Of a stretch of 64,000 nucleotides of DNA, positions 11,865 through 25,200 are shown in pieces. The stretch's first letter is position 1. Each line of letters opens with the position of its first letter. The translations under genes were made by a program, and so were the position numbers. A model generated the notes under the pieces. The model made no database searches. It was given only the letters and a program-made list of their open reading frames with translations, and had not been told where the DNA came from. The stretch spans positions 29,434,981-29,498,980 of the forward strand of contig NC_037670.1 of NCBI RefSeq assembly GCF_003255815.1, written 5' to 3'. The stretch is from Theropithecus gelada. Taxonomy: Eukaryota; Chordata; Mammalia; Primates; Cercopithecidae.

Positions 11865-12575
11865 AGCAAAAGAACAGTCATCGGGCATATCGAGGCCAGT
11901 GTGCTGTGCTACTTTCTACATTCAGAGAAGCGGCAAGTTAAGTGAGCTCTCTCCAACTCCGCCACACTTTCTCAACCATAGACAAGATGGAGAGCAGTTC
12001 TTCTCAGCTGAGCCCTTTGGGGAGTGTCTGAACTATAGATGTGTGACTGGGAGGAAGAAGTGCCAGATGGTGAAATTAAGGACCTGACACCTGTTCTTCC
12101 TTTATTAGAAAGCCATTCCATGTTCCTCCTATCATGTATGCAGTCAAAAAGATTGTAAATATTGCAAAAAGTCAATACAACTTGGAACAGATTTTCAGTG
12201 AGATGCAAGTAATTTTCAGTAATACAAAAGTTGCGCTTAAGATGAACCCTCTGAGTAAAATGTATGAAGATACTGTTTCACGGTTTGTAGAGAAATTTGG
12301 GAGAGAATTTCAGAGTATACCTAACAAACTAATTTGCCTATCATTTTGGGAAAAGTTGTATTTGCTCCCTTGCATTTTCTAAAAGCGATTAACTATCATT
12401 TTATATGGCCCTGAGCTAACTAGTTGAATTAAGACGAAAGGAAAGCATTCTAGTCCGTCCTTCCCATGTGAGTTAATTGAACTAAACATTTTACACAATG
12501 CCCTGTAGAAAAAGGAAAATGTATAGGCCATTTATAATAGGCTATTTCTTGGGTACAGTGGACAAAGGAAGCAGT
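11865..12575. other. intergenic, no gene seen
   Basis: Apparently unique sequence. A short open frame at 12134-12382 (plus) has no recognisable domain and no supporting signals. Confidence 0.4.
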
Positions 12576-12875
12576 GGCCGGGCGCCCGGTGGCTCATGCC
12601 TGTAATCCCAGCACTTTGGGAGGCCGAGGAGGGTGGATCACCTGAGGTTAGGAGACCAGCCTGGCCAAACTGGTGAAACCCCCTCTCTACTAAAAATACA
12701 AAAAGTAACTGGGCGTGGTGGTAGGCGCCTGTAATTCCAGCTACTCAGCAGGCCGAGGCAGGAGAATTGCTTGAACCTGGGAGGTGAAAGTTGGAGTGAG
12801 CCAGTGAGCCGACATCCCCCCACGGCACTCCAGCCTGGGTGACAAGAGCGAAACTGCCTAAAAGAAAAAAAAAGG
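12576..12875 (+). repeat. Alu element
   Basis: Complete Alu starting 'gccgggcgcccggtggctc' with a small insertion in the first box. Poly(A)-rich end. Confidence 0.9.
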
Positions 12876-14094
12876 AAGTAGTGATACAAAACACTGTCTC
12901 CACACTCCACCCTAGTTATAACCTCCAGCTGGTACCCTGAATGGTCTGGCCTCTCCCTGGGGGCGCATAGGACAGGAGACCCTAAAGTATTATCTTTTTT
13001 GATCATGGCTCTAACCGTTCTGCGCCATCTTCAACAGGTGAGACTAAGGAAGGGAATCACAGCTAATGAGTCATCTCAGCCAGGCGCAGTGCAGTGATCA
13101 TTCCCAGAGGAAATGATCTCCTTGCAGGTTCATCTCAGCTCTGCAGCAATGCCTACTTCTTCCCACCCGCTTCAAGGCTGGTACTAAGGATGTGGAGCTC
13201 CTTTTCAACAACTCGCTTACTACAAAGTCCTGCTCATTCAAAGGCGAAGGTGGTAGCGGTAGAGGACCTGGTGGGCTATTTGCTCAACTGCTGCTCTATC
13301 TTGCTTTGTAACTACCAAACCATTTCTGGGTGAGAGCATGGGGACACAAGATTCTTCACATCTAGCTTCCTTTCCTCATTTGCTCGAGATAATCACAAAC
13401 AGAACTTTAAGAAACCACCTGTATAAACATCTTCGGGGAATCGAATTATTGAATAGTAACCGATTGTCAGCCTCAGCAGGGTGACTTGTTGCCCCCTAGT
13501 GGTAATCAGTGTCTGTACCGTCAACGTCCCCACTCAATCACTGTGAAACACTTAGGTAACCAAGTGTCAGTCACAAAGTTAAAAAACAGTCCTTGCTTTC
13601 ATGGAGCTTGCCAAATATAGGCAAATGGTATAAAAATCCCTTCCCTAGGGAGCACGCTAGACACACCCGCAGGTGCAGGCACAGACGGGGCATGACTTCT
13701 ACACATGTATGCAGGGGAGGTCTTTCAGGGAGATTTCAGAGTGGAGGATGTACTTTTATACTACAACATTCAGAATTATCTCTTCCTCTAAGTACAATTC
13801 CAGAATATTAAAAATATTATAAAATTTGGGAATAGACAGAGTCAAGTACACAAAAAGCCTATTATATATTTAAGGACTATGCTTAGAAAAAAGGGTCCTT
13901 TAACTGGAAAGATAGGAAAATAGGTTTTTCTTCTTAACTTTATGGATCCAGAAAATCTGGGAGGGAGGCCCAAGGGTGGTGAGTCACTGTGAGAAGTAAT
14001 GTTTAATTTAATCCAGCTACTGAGTGGTATACTTTTTCAACTTCCTCCCTTTTCCCAAGACCTTAACAAAAAAAAAGCCAATAGAATATCTTCT
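12876..14094. other. intergenic, no gene seen
   Basis: No repeat or gene is recognised with confidence. Short open frames have no family features. Confidence 0.35.
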
Positions 14095-14107
14095 CTGCCA
14101 ACATTTT

Positions 14108-14320
14108 TTTTTTTTCTTTTGAAATGGAGTCTCCCTCTGTCGCCCAGCCTGGAGTGCAGTGGCGCGATCTCAGTTCACTGAAACCTCCACCTCCCAGGTT
14201 CAAGCGATTTTCCTGCTTCAGCCTCCCCAGTAGCTGGGATTATAGGCGCGTGCCACCATGCCTGGCTAGATTTTGTATTTTCAGTAGAGACGGGGTTTCA
14301 CCATGTTGGCCAGGCTGGAA
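14108..14320 (-). repeat. 5'-truncated Alu
   Basis: Reverse Alu truncated within the left arm. 13-bp direct repeats (ctgccaacatttt) flank it at 14095-14107 and 14321-14333, so truncation happened at insertion. Confidence 0.9.
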
Positions 14321-15611
14321 CTGCCAACATTTTCTTCATGCTCATCATCAATCACTTCTTCACCTACAAAATGCCTTTTGCTAGAACATGAGTTCCAGGT
14401 GGAGACAGATCACTGAAAAGGGAGGAAAACTCAGAAATCCTTTGTTACGAGGCACTATCGAATTCCCCTCTTGCCTTTGTTTCCCTCAGGTAAAGAAAAA
14501 GATCGCTATTTTTCCATCAATATCACACCACAAATATCCACCTATATGTTGCCCTCAAGAGTTGTAATTCTGTTATCATCCTACTCAAGAAAAAAGGTAG
14601 TGAGAAACAACTGGAAGTTACCGGTATTTTGTCATTACTAAGTAACAGGGCATTTCTTGGGCATTAGGGATGATTTATGTATTATTTGTGTCCTTGTCCA
14701 CTGTAAAAAAGGGAAGCTTAGGAACACAAGTGTGTGTTCAGGTTCCCAGCCTGAATACAAATTGTATTCAACTTCCGAGTGAAACGTGTCCAGACAGCAG
14801 GAGAGATCTACTTACCTGTGAGACTGACGAGCCTCCTTGGAACGAACTAATCCTGACAGAAGAAATACTTGTGAAGGGCAAACAGATTAGTTCAAGAAAG
14901 CAAGGCTATGCAATACCACAGCAGACTTTCATTCAATGAAGACTGTGCTCCAGCCACGTCTCGAGAGCGGGAAGAAAAAGCAGCAAATGGGCTCTATCTC
15001 CACAGGCTCTGGGGACAGTGACGGCTGCACTGGCTCCTTCAGGATGCCCAACCCTGGGCTGTGGAACACCAAGCACAGGCCTCAGCCCTTCCATGATGAA
15101 TACCGTTTAAAGGCATCAGCTGCAGCATCTCTGTTGCATACAAACGCACTAAGTACAAAAAAAACCCCAGACTTTTGGGCCCATTGCTTATTATATAAAA
15201 TTGTTTCCAGCAGTAGGGTTTAAGACAAAACACAAGTGAAATAAAATGTACAAGTTTGTTGCACAAAAACACTGAACACACGGTTATGTCCTTCTACAAT
15301 TCAATAAAACAAACACTGCCACAAACACCCTCAGATTCAGTTTAGATTTCATTCATTCAATAATTATTTTCTAAGTACCTTCATTACTGGGGATGCAGTA
15401 ATGAATAATAAACTCCCTGCTCTCTTGGAGCCTCTGTTGTAGCAGTGGGGCAGGGGAGACAGCCAGCAAACAGATCAGTACACAACATGTTAGGTAGTCA
15501 CAGGGCCCTGGGTAGGGAAAGGAAAGCTTCTGCACACCCAAACCCCTCAGGAGCAATTTGAGGCTGCTGTAAATATTACAGCCTCTTTTGGGGGAAGATA
15601 CAAACTCTAAG

Positions 15612-15706
15612 TTATATATATATATGAGATACATACAATATATATATATATGATATATACAATATATCATATATATATATATCTCTCTCTAGATATAACT
15701 CATATA

Positions 15707-15737
<31 letters not shown>

Positions 15738-15739
15738 TT
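15612..15739. repeat. (TA)n/(TG)n complex simple repeat
   Basis: Blocks of TA, short TC and about 11 TG units joined without unique sequence. The TA blocks are partly self-complementary. Confidence 0.9.
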
Positions 15740-15862
15740 TAGAGATGGGGTCTGGCCATGTTACCCAGGTTGGTTGGTCTTGAACTCCTGGCCTGAGGTG
15801 ATCCTCCTGTCTTTGCCTCCCAAAAGGGCTGAGATTATAGGCATGAGCCACAGTGCCTAGCC
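15740..15862 (-). repeat. partial Alu
   Basis: A partial reverse Alu only, beginning at 'agagatggggtctggcc' and lacking the T-tract arm. It follows the simple repeat. Confidence 0.8.
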
Positions 15863-16726
15863 CTAACTTATATTTTTAAAAGTAACTTTTTTGTAAGTTG
15901 CAAATTTCTGGTCAGACTCTTAAAGTTCATAATTCTAGGGAGCTGTTCTAATTTTTAGTTACAAGCTATACGAATAAGTACTTTAAGTCCATACTAAAGG
16001 AATAACACCCACACCACGTGGGTACATGTGCAGGTACATATATGAGTATGTTTACAGGCTCATGTCAAAAGTTACACAGGTACATATATGTTAATCTGTA
16101 TTATATATTAATACAAAATTATTTCTGGCTCTAATGATACAAATCTTTCATATAAATTCTTAGATTATACTTGGTCTCTCCAAGAACTACCAATATGCTA
16201 ATTTTAAGGCAGTTAATTGGTACACCCAAGTACATGGTATTTCTAAGTAAATTTCTGTTCAGAAAATATACTTGTCACTTACAGCTAAGCATATGCTGAT
16301 GAAGCAACATGTAGAACATAATGAAGAGTGGAATGCAACTGCCTTTTAATGTCTAGAAGACGAGGTAAAAACGAGGTTTTTTTGTTGTTGTTGTTGTTTT
16401 TTGCTGCTGGTGCTCAGTGCTTGTTCACTGAAAACCACAGATGGTCTCAAAACGTAAAGCCCTGTGCTCCAAATTCCTAGAGATCTAACAATTTCACTGG
16501 TGTCGTATTTTCCCTTCTCCACAACCTACAAGGGCATTATTACTCCTTTTTAGGCTATCCAGTCTGAAGCACGTTTTCCCAGTGGTGAACCCAGGGCCAG
16601 AAGTCCTGGGCAGGATCATTGAATTGCAGTAGTCTGATAAGCAATGGTGGCAGGCAGTCAGGATATGTTTCCAACCGCCTCTTCAAAGACGCAAACTTCC
16701 AAAGTGACAGGGCTTTTCCAAAGGTC

Positions 16727-17011
16727 AGGCCAGCCATGCATGGTGGCTCACACCCGTAATCCCAGCACTTTGGGAGGCCGAGGTGGGTGGAGCACGAGGT
16801 CAGGAGTCCAAGACCAGCCTGGCCAACATGGTGAAACCCCATCTCTACTAAAATACAAAAACTAACGGGGTATGTTGGTGGATACCTGTAATCCCAGCTA
16901 CTCGGGAGGCTGAGGCAGAGAATCACTTGAACCCGGGAGGCGGAGGTTGCAGTGAGCCGAGATCAAGCCACTGCACTCCAGCCTGGGCAACAGAGTGAGA
17001 CAGTCTCAAAA
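16727..17011 (+). repeat. Alu element
   Basis: Complete Alu (plus strand, antisense to IFNAR1) with a short A-rich end, inside the probable 3' UTR. Confidence 0.9.
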
Positions 17012-18540
17012 ACACAGCCTCTGGTCTGAAAGATGAAAATGTGTCAGTGTGGGGTTCTCCGGCAGAGAGCTGGGTCTCAGAGGAGATTCCTGGGTCTCCT
17101 CAATGGCTCACTATGCTCTGCTTGAACCACTCCAGAAGCCAGGTGGCAGGTTCGGGGACACGCATGGTGTGGTCTGCAGACACGTTACGTGCCCAGGATG
17201 TGCTGAGCACCACAGCCCTCCCGAGGGCAGCTGCCTTCAACCTCTTCTTCCAACAGGATGATCTGTTTTTTCAGCAGAAATGACTACTTAAATCAGACTG
17301 GCCTTAGCAATGGCCGCTTCCCAGAACGCTCTAACTTTGTCTCTTTTCTCTTTCACTGGTCCTTGCCGGAACGGTGCTCTGAGAACTCTGCCCTAGAGGC
17401 CACCAGAATTCCCAGACTTCCGGCCTATTAAGGATATCCATGGGTAATCCCCAGTAGCAAGTAATTTAAAAATAAGTTGTAGATGCCTTTGGAAAGCATC
17501 ATGTGATTTCTTAAATTAGGTTTTTCGTCCTAGTTACATTTTTTCCCCCTCAGTTCAATGATTTGTATTTTAAGGCCAAGCAGGCTGAGCAGAAGGGGTA
17601 TCTGAATACTGCTAGACAGTGCAGAGAAGCCAGCCTGGTACTCAAAGTGACAGAGACCACCCATAACAGAGTGGGTTCATCACTGAGAGCTGATGAGGCG
17701 CTCAGGCTCCCAGTGGAACATTCTTCTTCCTCTTGCACCAAGGCCAGCGACCTCTTTCCTATGGAAGCATTCTTCTTCTGTGTCAGTCTCCCATCATGGC
17801 CATTTTCTGGTCCCAAGAGTTCTTGCATACACTATCTTCTGGCATGGCATGTATATTAAAACTTGTACGCACTCTCAGATCTTAAAATACAACAATTATT
17901 TCTCTAATTAGATAGTTACTTATTTTCTATGACTTCAGGGATTGCAAATTCCAGCCAGAAACTATTGTTCTAGTAAGTTTTGAATCAGAAGTCTTACTGT
18001 GCAGTAAAAAATTGCCTGGCTTTAATCCTAAACCACGTAAGGGTAGATACTGTGATGTAGAAGCCAATGTTCTTGGGATAAATGAACAGAAGTCCCTGAA
18101 CATTTTTAGGGATCATCTTTCTGGCATCTGCAGCTATTTTCTAGGCTAAGCTACTTTCCAGAAAACCAGGTGATAACGTGTTCAGACTTTCCTAAATAAA
18201 TTTCCTGAGGGCCTAACCTCAGTGTTAAAAGACCAAATGTTTGAAATATCTCCAGAGGAAGAATGAAATAGAATGTTAGGAATGGCGAACACACAGGTGT
18301 GGCACATGCAGTAACCAGCAGCATCAGTGACGGACAGGAACACACACATCATCCTTAGCCACAGTGCACAGCGAGCACAGTTGCACTTAGGCTCGCAAGA
18401 GGGAGACAGGTGGCCATCGTTTTGATCTGACTCATCTCATCCAATGCAGGTCCAATGACAGGCTTTTTCAAGATTTTACACGTGGAAAATAATGTAGGAA
18501 ACGTTTGTCTCAACTCTTATAATTACTTTCTTTATTTTCT

Positions 18541-18833
18541 TTCTTTTTTTTTTTTAAAGAGAGTCTCACTTTGTTGCCAGGCTGGAGTGCAGTGGCGCTA
18601 TCTCGGCTCACTGCAACCTCCACCTCCCGGGTTCAAGTGATTCTCCTGCCTCAGTCTCCTGAGTAGCTGAGACTACAGGCACATGCCACCATGCCCAGCT
18701 AATTTTTATACTTTTAGTAGAGATGGGGTTTCACCATGTTGGCCAGGATGGTCTCAATCTTTTGACCTCATCATCTGCCTGCCTTGGCCTCCCAAAGTGC
18801 TGGGATACAGGCATGAGCCACCGCGCCTGGGCC
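18541..18833 (-). repeat. Alu element in probable IFNAR1 3' UTR
   Basis: Reverse Alu, in the same sense as IFNAR1, about 190 bp past the stop codon. It forms an inverted pair with the plus-strand Alu at 16727-17011. Confidence 0.9.
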
Positions 18834-19018
18834 TGTAATTTCATTTTTAAATAGTAAAGTGCTTGCCTGTATTTTTAGGGCCTATGATCTGAAGATGTTT
18901 TTTCTTCCCCGAAACAGGGAAATGTTCTCTTTGTAGTTACTGAGAGGAAGGCAAGGAGCTCAGGATCCCAGTGTAACTCCTGCAGAAAAACCTTATACTT
19001 GACAGAGTTCATTTCTGG

Positions 19019-19252
19019 TCATATAAAGTCCTGCTGTAGTTCTTCACTTGTTTTATTTTCACTTTCATCTTCATTGGAATAATTTCCTGAATCTTGGCTA
19101 GTTTGGGAACTGTATTTTTTATGATCTTCATTAGTCTGATTAGTTTCTTCTACTGTAGCAATTGTGCTTATATTTTCAATTATAAGACATTTTTCGATTT
19201 GTTCCTCAGAAGTTGAAAGCAGAAGATTCTTCAATGACTGTTCAGAGAAATA
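19019..19252 (-). CDS. IFNAR1: IFNAR1 exon 11, coding part
   Basis: Encodes residues 482-558 and the TGA stop (19021-19019), starting right after the acceptor 'taattag'. This is the membrane-distal tail. It begins with Tyr482 (human Tyr481), includes an acidic Ser/Thr-rich stretch, and keeps the DSGNYS motif. In human this motif, phosphorylated on its serines, is bound by beta-TrCP and drives ubiquitination and receptor turnover. The protein ends DFI; human ends DFV. Confidence 0.97.
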   Translation of the reverse strand, partial: YFSEQSLKNLLLSTSEEQIEKCLIIENISTIATVEETNQTNEDHKKYSSQTSQDSGNYSNEDESENKTSEELQQDFI

Positions 19253-22200
19253 CTAATTAAAAAAAAGGGAAAGAGTAGAAATCAATTATTTAAAATAATA
19301 AAAATTCCTTTTCTAGTTATAATAGCTTTAGTTTCTTATGTCCATTACTGAGAAAACCTATCTTCTGGTCTGCATATTAAAAAGTCACCTAAGAACATAC
19401 TAATTGCCTTATAATGTTTAAAATCATTAGTGAGGTCACTCTTATCTTAGTACCTTTTGTAGGAGTCTTTGAAAAGTACCTAAGAAAGGTACACCGTGCC
19501 ATCAGGGGTAGGCGGGGAAGAACACGGGAAAGGACAGGAGTGGGAGGGCTCTGGGATCATGACATTTTTTTTTTGAAATAATAAAAATGTTTGTATCTAA
19601 CCCATAGATATCCAAAAGAAGCACAAGTGAGAAATTATTAGCTATTGTAACTAGTTTTAAGTCTATTTTAAATAATAGCTATGGATATTAGAGTACACAG
19701 AATGACATTCTTGTGCTCAGGGGTGTAACAGTAAAATTGTTAATATTTACTGAGCATTTTTAGAGTGGTAAGGCTCTTAAGGTTTATCTCCTTTGTTCCT
19801 CACACCTCTACGGGGTAGTTTACAGCCAAGGGTACTTGCTTACCTGCCCTTAGTGACTCGCTCAAATTCATAAAAGCCACCCTAGATGAGTGCATCATTT
19901 CCCAGGAACAGATTCTATGCTTAGGCCTTCACCATTTAGTGCTTTCATTTAATATGCTAACTTCATAGAAGTGCCAAACAAAAAACTGTGATGTGTCATA
20001 AAAAAAAAGTCTCATGTTTTATTTCATTTTGTGTGATTTCACCTATATAATATGCTTTCTACACTGATAGAATATTTCAGTCTTCTGGATATATACAGAT
20101 GCTCCCAACTTACAATGGAATTATGTCCTGACAAATGCGGGACATAATTCCAACGGCGTAAGTTGGGGACTGTCTGCACTGAAAAGAATTACATCACAGA
20201 CTTTATTTATTTACTTATTTAGAGACAGAGTCTTGCTCTGTCGCCCAGGCTGGAGTGCAGTGGCACGACCTCGGCTCACTGCAACCTCCACCTCCTGGGT
20301 TCAAGCGATCCTCCTGCCTCAGCCTCCCGACTAGCTGGGATTACAAGTGTGTGCCAACACGCCCAGCTAATTTTATATTTTTAGTAGAGACAAGGTTTCT
20401 CCATGTTGGCCGGCTGGTCTCAAACTCCTGACCTCAAGTGACCCACCCGCCTCAACTTCCCAAAGTGCTGGGATTACAGGCATGAGCCACCACGCCTGGC
20501 CAAGAATCACAGGCTTTAAATGGTAAAACAAATGCCACAGTGAATCTAGGAATTGCCAGAAAAATATGAAATTAAGGACAATCATTACTATCCCATGCTA
20601 TGTTATTATTTATATTAAATTACTGTTTTTAAAGTTAATTGGCTAAAACTTTGAAGAAAACACCCAAATCAGTCTCTATTATTTTCTGGATATCAAGAAA
20701 ACCTATATATATCCTGTTGAAATCAAACACATTTCCTGTTCATTTCCTAGCTGTTGACAAAAAAAAATATAAAGAAAGTAACATACCTCATCTATATTGG
20801 AAGAAGGTTTAAGTGATGGAAAGAAGACATAATTGATGCATCTCAAGAGGACTTTCACAGCATAAATGACAAACAGGAGAGCAAGTAATACAGTAAAAAT
20901 TCCAATTATAAGCCAAATTTTAGATGTATTTCCTAAAAAGATATACATGATATTTATATGTTTTGACATACAAATGCCCTAACAGTGCTGACAGCTGTGT
21001 GAAAGACAAGCCATATGAAAGGAAATATAAAATCTATTAAATAATACTCTTAAAAATATTTCTGGTAGCACTGAGTCCACACCAACCATAGACAATGACA
21101 TTTACATTTAAAGATTGGCGTGGGAACTGAAGAGATCCTCAGGGAGAAATACAATATTGACATACAGGCCAAACATGCAAGTATCCTTCAGCACTTACAC
21201 GTATGTCATACAACTAGCAAAATTTAATAGATATTCTGTGACTAAGCCTCTACCAGTCAACACTAGAAACTAAAATAGAAAATGAGACTAAACCAGTTCC
21301 CACATTAAAAAAATTCAAAATGGAACTAAGTGATTTCTACATGATAATTATGTTAAGGATATTATTAAAATTTTAAACTAATAGTCTTATTAAATGTTAA
21401 AGAGCAATAAATTAAGGAAATTAATTATAGGGCTACTGGATGAAATATAAAGCATCCAACAACACCAACTTGAGAGTTATGCATTTACAAATATTTTCTA
21501 GAACGTCTACTTTTGATTTATGTAGTTCAAGAAGAAAACATTCTATATATTTTTTGCAGTAAAGAGAAAATGTTTTACAATTTTCAGTGTTCAGTATAGA
21601 ATTACTTTTATTCTGTCTAGTCACATTTTTAAAAGAGATAATAAAAGATTCTGACCTGATTTTGTTTCCTCACACACAACATCACTAAAAACACTGCTTT
21701 TATTCAGCTTTTCATCCATGCTGTGTGCTCTGGCTTTCACACAATATACAGTCAGTGGTTTCAAATTAGGAATAGTAACATCAGTTTTTTTCTTGATAAT
21801 TTTTCTCTAGAAAATATAATTAAATCATTGATAAAATTTAGTCACCTCATGAAATCAGAGAATATGTACTTTCTCAATTCTTTTATGTTCAGTCTAACAT
21901 TGGCCTCTCCCACGTAGTTGGTACGTGTTTGTTTTTTTTTCTAGACAGTCTCGCTCTGTCACCCAGGCTAGAGTGCAGTGGTGCAATCTGGGCTCACTGC
22001 AACCTCCGCCTCCTGGGTTCAAGTGATTCTCCTGCCTCACCCTCCTGAGTAGTTGGGATTACAGGTAAAGATGCCACCACGCCTATTTTTTTTTTTTTTT
22101 TTTTGGTAGAGATGGGGTTTCACCATGTTGTTCAGGCTGGTCTTGAACTCCTGGCCTCAAGTGATCCACCCACCTCAGCCTCTCAAAGCACTGGGATTAC

Positions 22201-25200
22201 AGGGTATATGTGTAAGAAATATAAATTTGTTTTAGACAAACCACTATATCCAAATCAGAAAGTTAAAAATGCTGCTGCCAAAAAGCATATGATCTATTCC
22301 TAAGAGAATTCTAATTGATTTATAAGTACATGCCAAGTCTGGGGTAATTGCCATTGTATTACCTCTGATTAGTGACAGAATGGTTAAGAGTACGGGTTTG
22401 GGCCTCAAACTGCCTCATGAAGAGGTATCACTTACAGCTGTGTGGTCTTGCAATCGTTATTTAATTTCTCTCTGCCTGATTCCCTGACCTGTAAAATTGG
22501 GACAGTTATTGCTCCTATCTGTATTAGTCAGCTATTGCCAGAATAATGTCTAACAAGCCTGTGGCTCACACCTGTAATCCCAGCACTCTGGGAGGCCAAG
22601 CAGGAGGATCACTGAAGCCCAGGAGTTCAAGACTAGCCTGGACAACATAGCAAGACTCTGTCTCTACAAGAAATTTCAAAAAAATTAGCCAGGCATGGTG
22701 GTGTGAGCCTGTAGTCTCTGTTACTTGGGAGGTTGAGGAAATCCCTATTTCCAAAACAAACAAACAAACAAACAAACAAACAAAGCCTGGGCAACATGGT
22801 AAAACCCCATCTCCAGCAAAAATACAAAAAAATTAGCTGGGCATGGTGGCATGTGCCTGTAGTCCCAGCTACTTGGGAAGCTGAGGTGGGAGAATCGCTT
22901 AAGCCCAGGAAGTCGAGGCTGCAGTGAGCTGACATCACATGAGTGCACTCCAGCCTGGGTGACAGAATGAGACCCTGTCTCAAAAAAAAAAAAAAAAAAA
23001 AAAAAAAAGATATAACAAAACTGCCTTAACATTCAGTGGCTCACAACATGATTATGTAGTTTCTCACTCGCAAGTCTACAGACTGGCTGGGGAGCTCCCA
23101 TGGAGGCTGTGCATCACATCGGGTTTAGGTCAGCTCCAACAGCCTTTAATCCTCCTTGGACCAGAGACTATGTGGAATACGCTTTCTCCCTGGCAAACAG
23201 GAGCAGCGCAAGAGCCAAGCCAAACCCTGCAAGCACACTTAAGGCCTCTGCTCTCAGCACATCTACTCGGGCTCCAGCATCTACAGTCTGGTGATGCCGG
23301 GATGAAGGCACCATCCCAAGTATTTGCCAAACAGCAATTTAACCAATCACATCATTTGGCAGCGTTGTTTTGAAGAATGATTCAGACAATTCATGTGCAA
23401 TACTTAGCATAGTACCTTACATATAAGTATTCAATAAGAGTTTCTATAATAATAATTACTGATATATGATCCAGTATAGGATAAGATGGCAACTACAATC
23501 TATTGAATCTCTACTACTTGTCCAGCCATGTGCTAGGTATTTGCTATCTGTTACTTCCTTTTAAACCTTATAAACATCCTTTTGAAAAATTTAGTTGTTA
23601 TGATTACCACCACTTCAGAGAAGAGGAAGCAAAGTCTCCAAGAGATAAAGCACCTTGAGTAACGTTACACAATTTAGTAGTGTGAGATAGAAATTTAGGT
23701 TTGTCTGATCTACAGACATCTGAAAACTGACCATAATTCTCAATGGGCTACATTATGCTATGGTTACAGTGTTGTTAGACAGTGAAAAAGGGAAGCAGCC
23801 AAATCAATGGAATTTGCTTAGATTTCCAATAGAAAATGAAGCAAAGTGAAAGAATTCACCAGCCTGCCTGGACAGGAGTTTTAAAGGTAGATCCTTGACT
23901 AACACTCCACAAGGAAGAAGTGATCTGGGAAACACGTATATTATCTGATGGTGTATATTATCTTTGTCAGTGGTACCTGAATTTTAGGGTTTAGACCAGT
24001 GTTTGTCAACCCTTTTTTCATTACTTTTTGGGCAATTTTTTTCTAATCCTTCCCCCATCATAAAATTAAAGACTAAGGAATAACATTTTGTTGGGCAAAG
24101 CTGAACTTTGGAAGAATGTTTTCCAACGGTTTTGGAGGAATAAAAACAACTGTACTATCAATTCTTTTGTCCCATGAGAATCAATTTTTGTCCCCTTGGA
24201 GGAGCCACCAGAGGACATCTGACAATATTTGGAGATATTTTTGGTTGTCACAACTAGGAAGGAACACTACTGGCATCTAGTAGGCAGAAGCCAGAATGCT
24301 GCCAGGCATCTTGCACTGCACAGGTCAGCCCCGCCCCCCCCCGCAAGGAACTATCCAGTCCAAACGTCAGTAGTGCTAAGAAACCTGGGTTTAGATGAAT
24401 ACATAGGAATCATGTTAAAAAAATGCAAATTCATGAGCTCCATCCCCAGAGATAATGATTCAGTAACAACAGGCTCAGGAATCTGTATTTTAAAAGTAAA
24501 CTGGGCCCAGATGTAGCCACCCATAACTCTATAGTACAAAACATGAAAAATGCTCATGTTCTTCATTCTGTAAATATCTGAGTTAATCACTCCTTATTTT
24601 TTTTTTGAGATGGAGTCTTGCTCAGTTGCCCAGGCTGCAGTGCAGTGGCGCGATCTCGGCTCACTGCAAGCTCTGCCTTAGCCTCCCAAGCAGCTGGGAC
24701 TACAGGCGCCCGCCGCCATGCCCAGCTAATTTTTTGCATTTTTAGTAGAGATGGGGTTTCACGTGTTAGCCAGGATGGTCTCGATCCCCTGACCTCGTGA
24801 TCCGCCCGCCTCAGCCTCCCAAAGTGCTGGGATTACAGGCATGAGCTACCGCGCCTGGCCTTTTTTTTTTTTTTTTTAAGACAGGCTGTCAGTCACTCTG
24901 TCACCCAGGCTGGAGTGCAGTGGCATGATCATGGCTCATTGCAAGCTTGACCTCTGAAGCTCAAGCAATCCTCCCACCCCAAGTAGCTGGGAATATTAGG
25001 TGCACGCCATCACACCAGGCTAATTTTTAAAAATTTTTATTTGAGACAGGGTCTCTCCCTATTTTGCCCAGGCTGGTCTCAAACCCTTGGGCTCAAGTGA
25101 TCCTCTCGCCTCGGCCTCCTGAAGTGCTGGGATTACAGGCCACTGCACTCAGCCCACATAAAAGTTTAAAAATTTCCCCCAAATTTTAAATTCAAGCTTT

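Larger units (their letters stand above)
15000..19018 (-). other. IFNAR1: IFNAR1 3' UTR and downstream flank
   Basis: The minus-strand sequence after the IFNAR1 stop codon. The gene has a long 3' UTR in human, so much of this interval is probably transcribed. I could not fix the cleavage site. One AATAAA in minus sense lies at about 18530, beside an Alu, and other candidates further down are weak. The interval carries Alus in both orientations and an AT/GT-rich block. Confidence 0.4.

Noticed and set aside
1..15000. Exons of IFNGR2, the expected neighbour downstream
   Set aside because: None recognised; in human the gap is about 40 kb, larger than the flank present.
14936..15281. Overlapping open frames at 15 kb as a possible small gene
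   Set aside because: No family match, no start or splice context; sits in or near the IFNAR1 3' flank.
22755..22784. Regular (AAAC) spacing as a CRISPR-like or satellite array
   Set aside because: It is the expanded tail of an Alu; no spacers.
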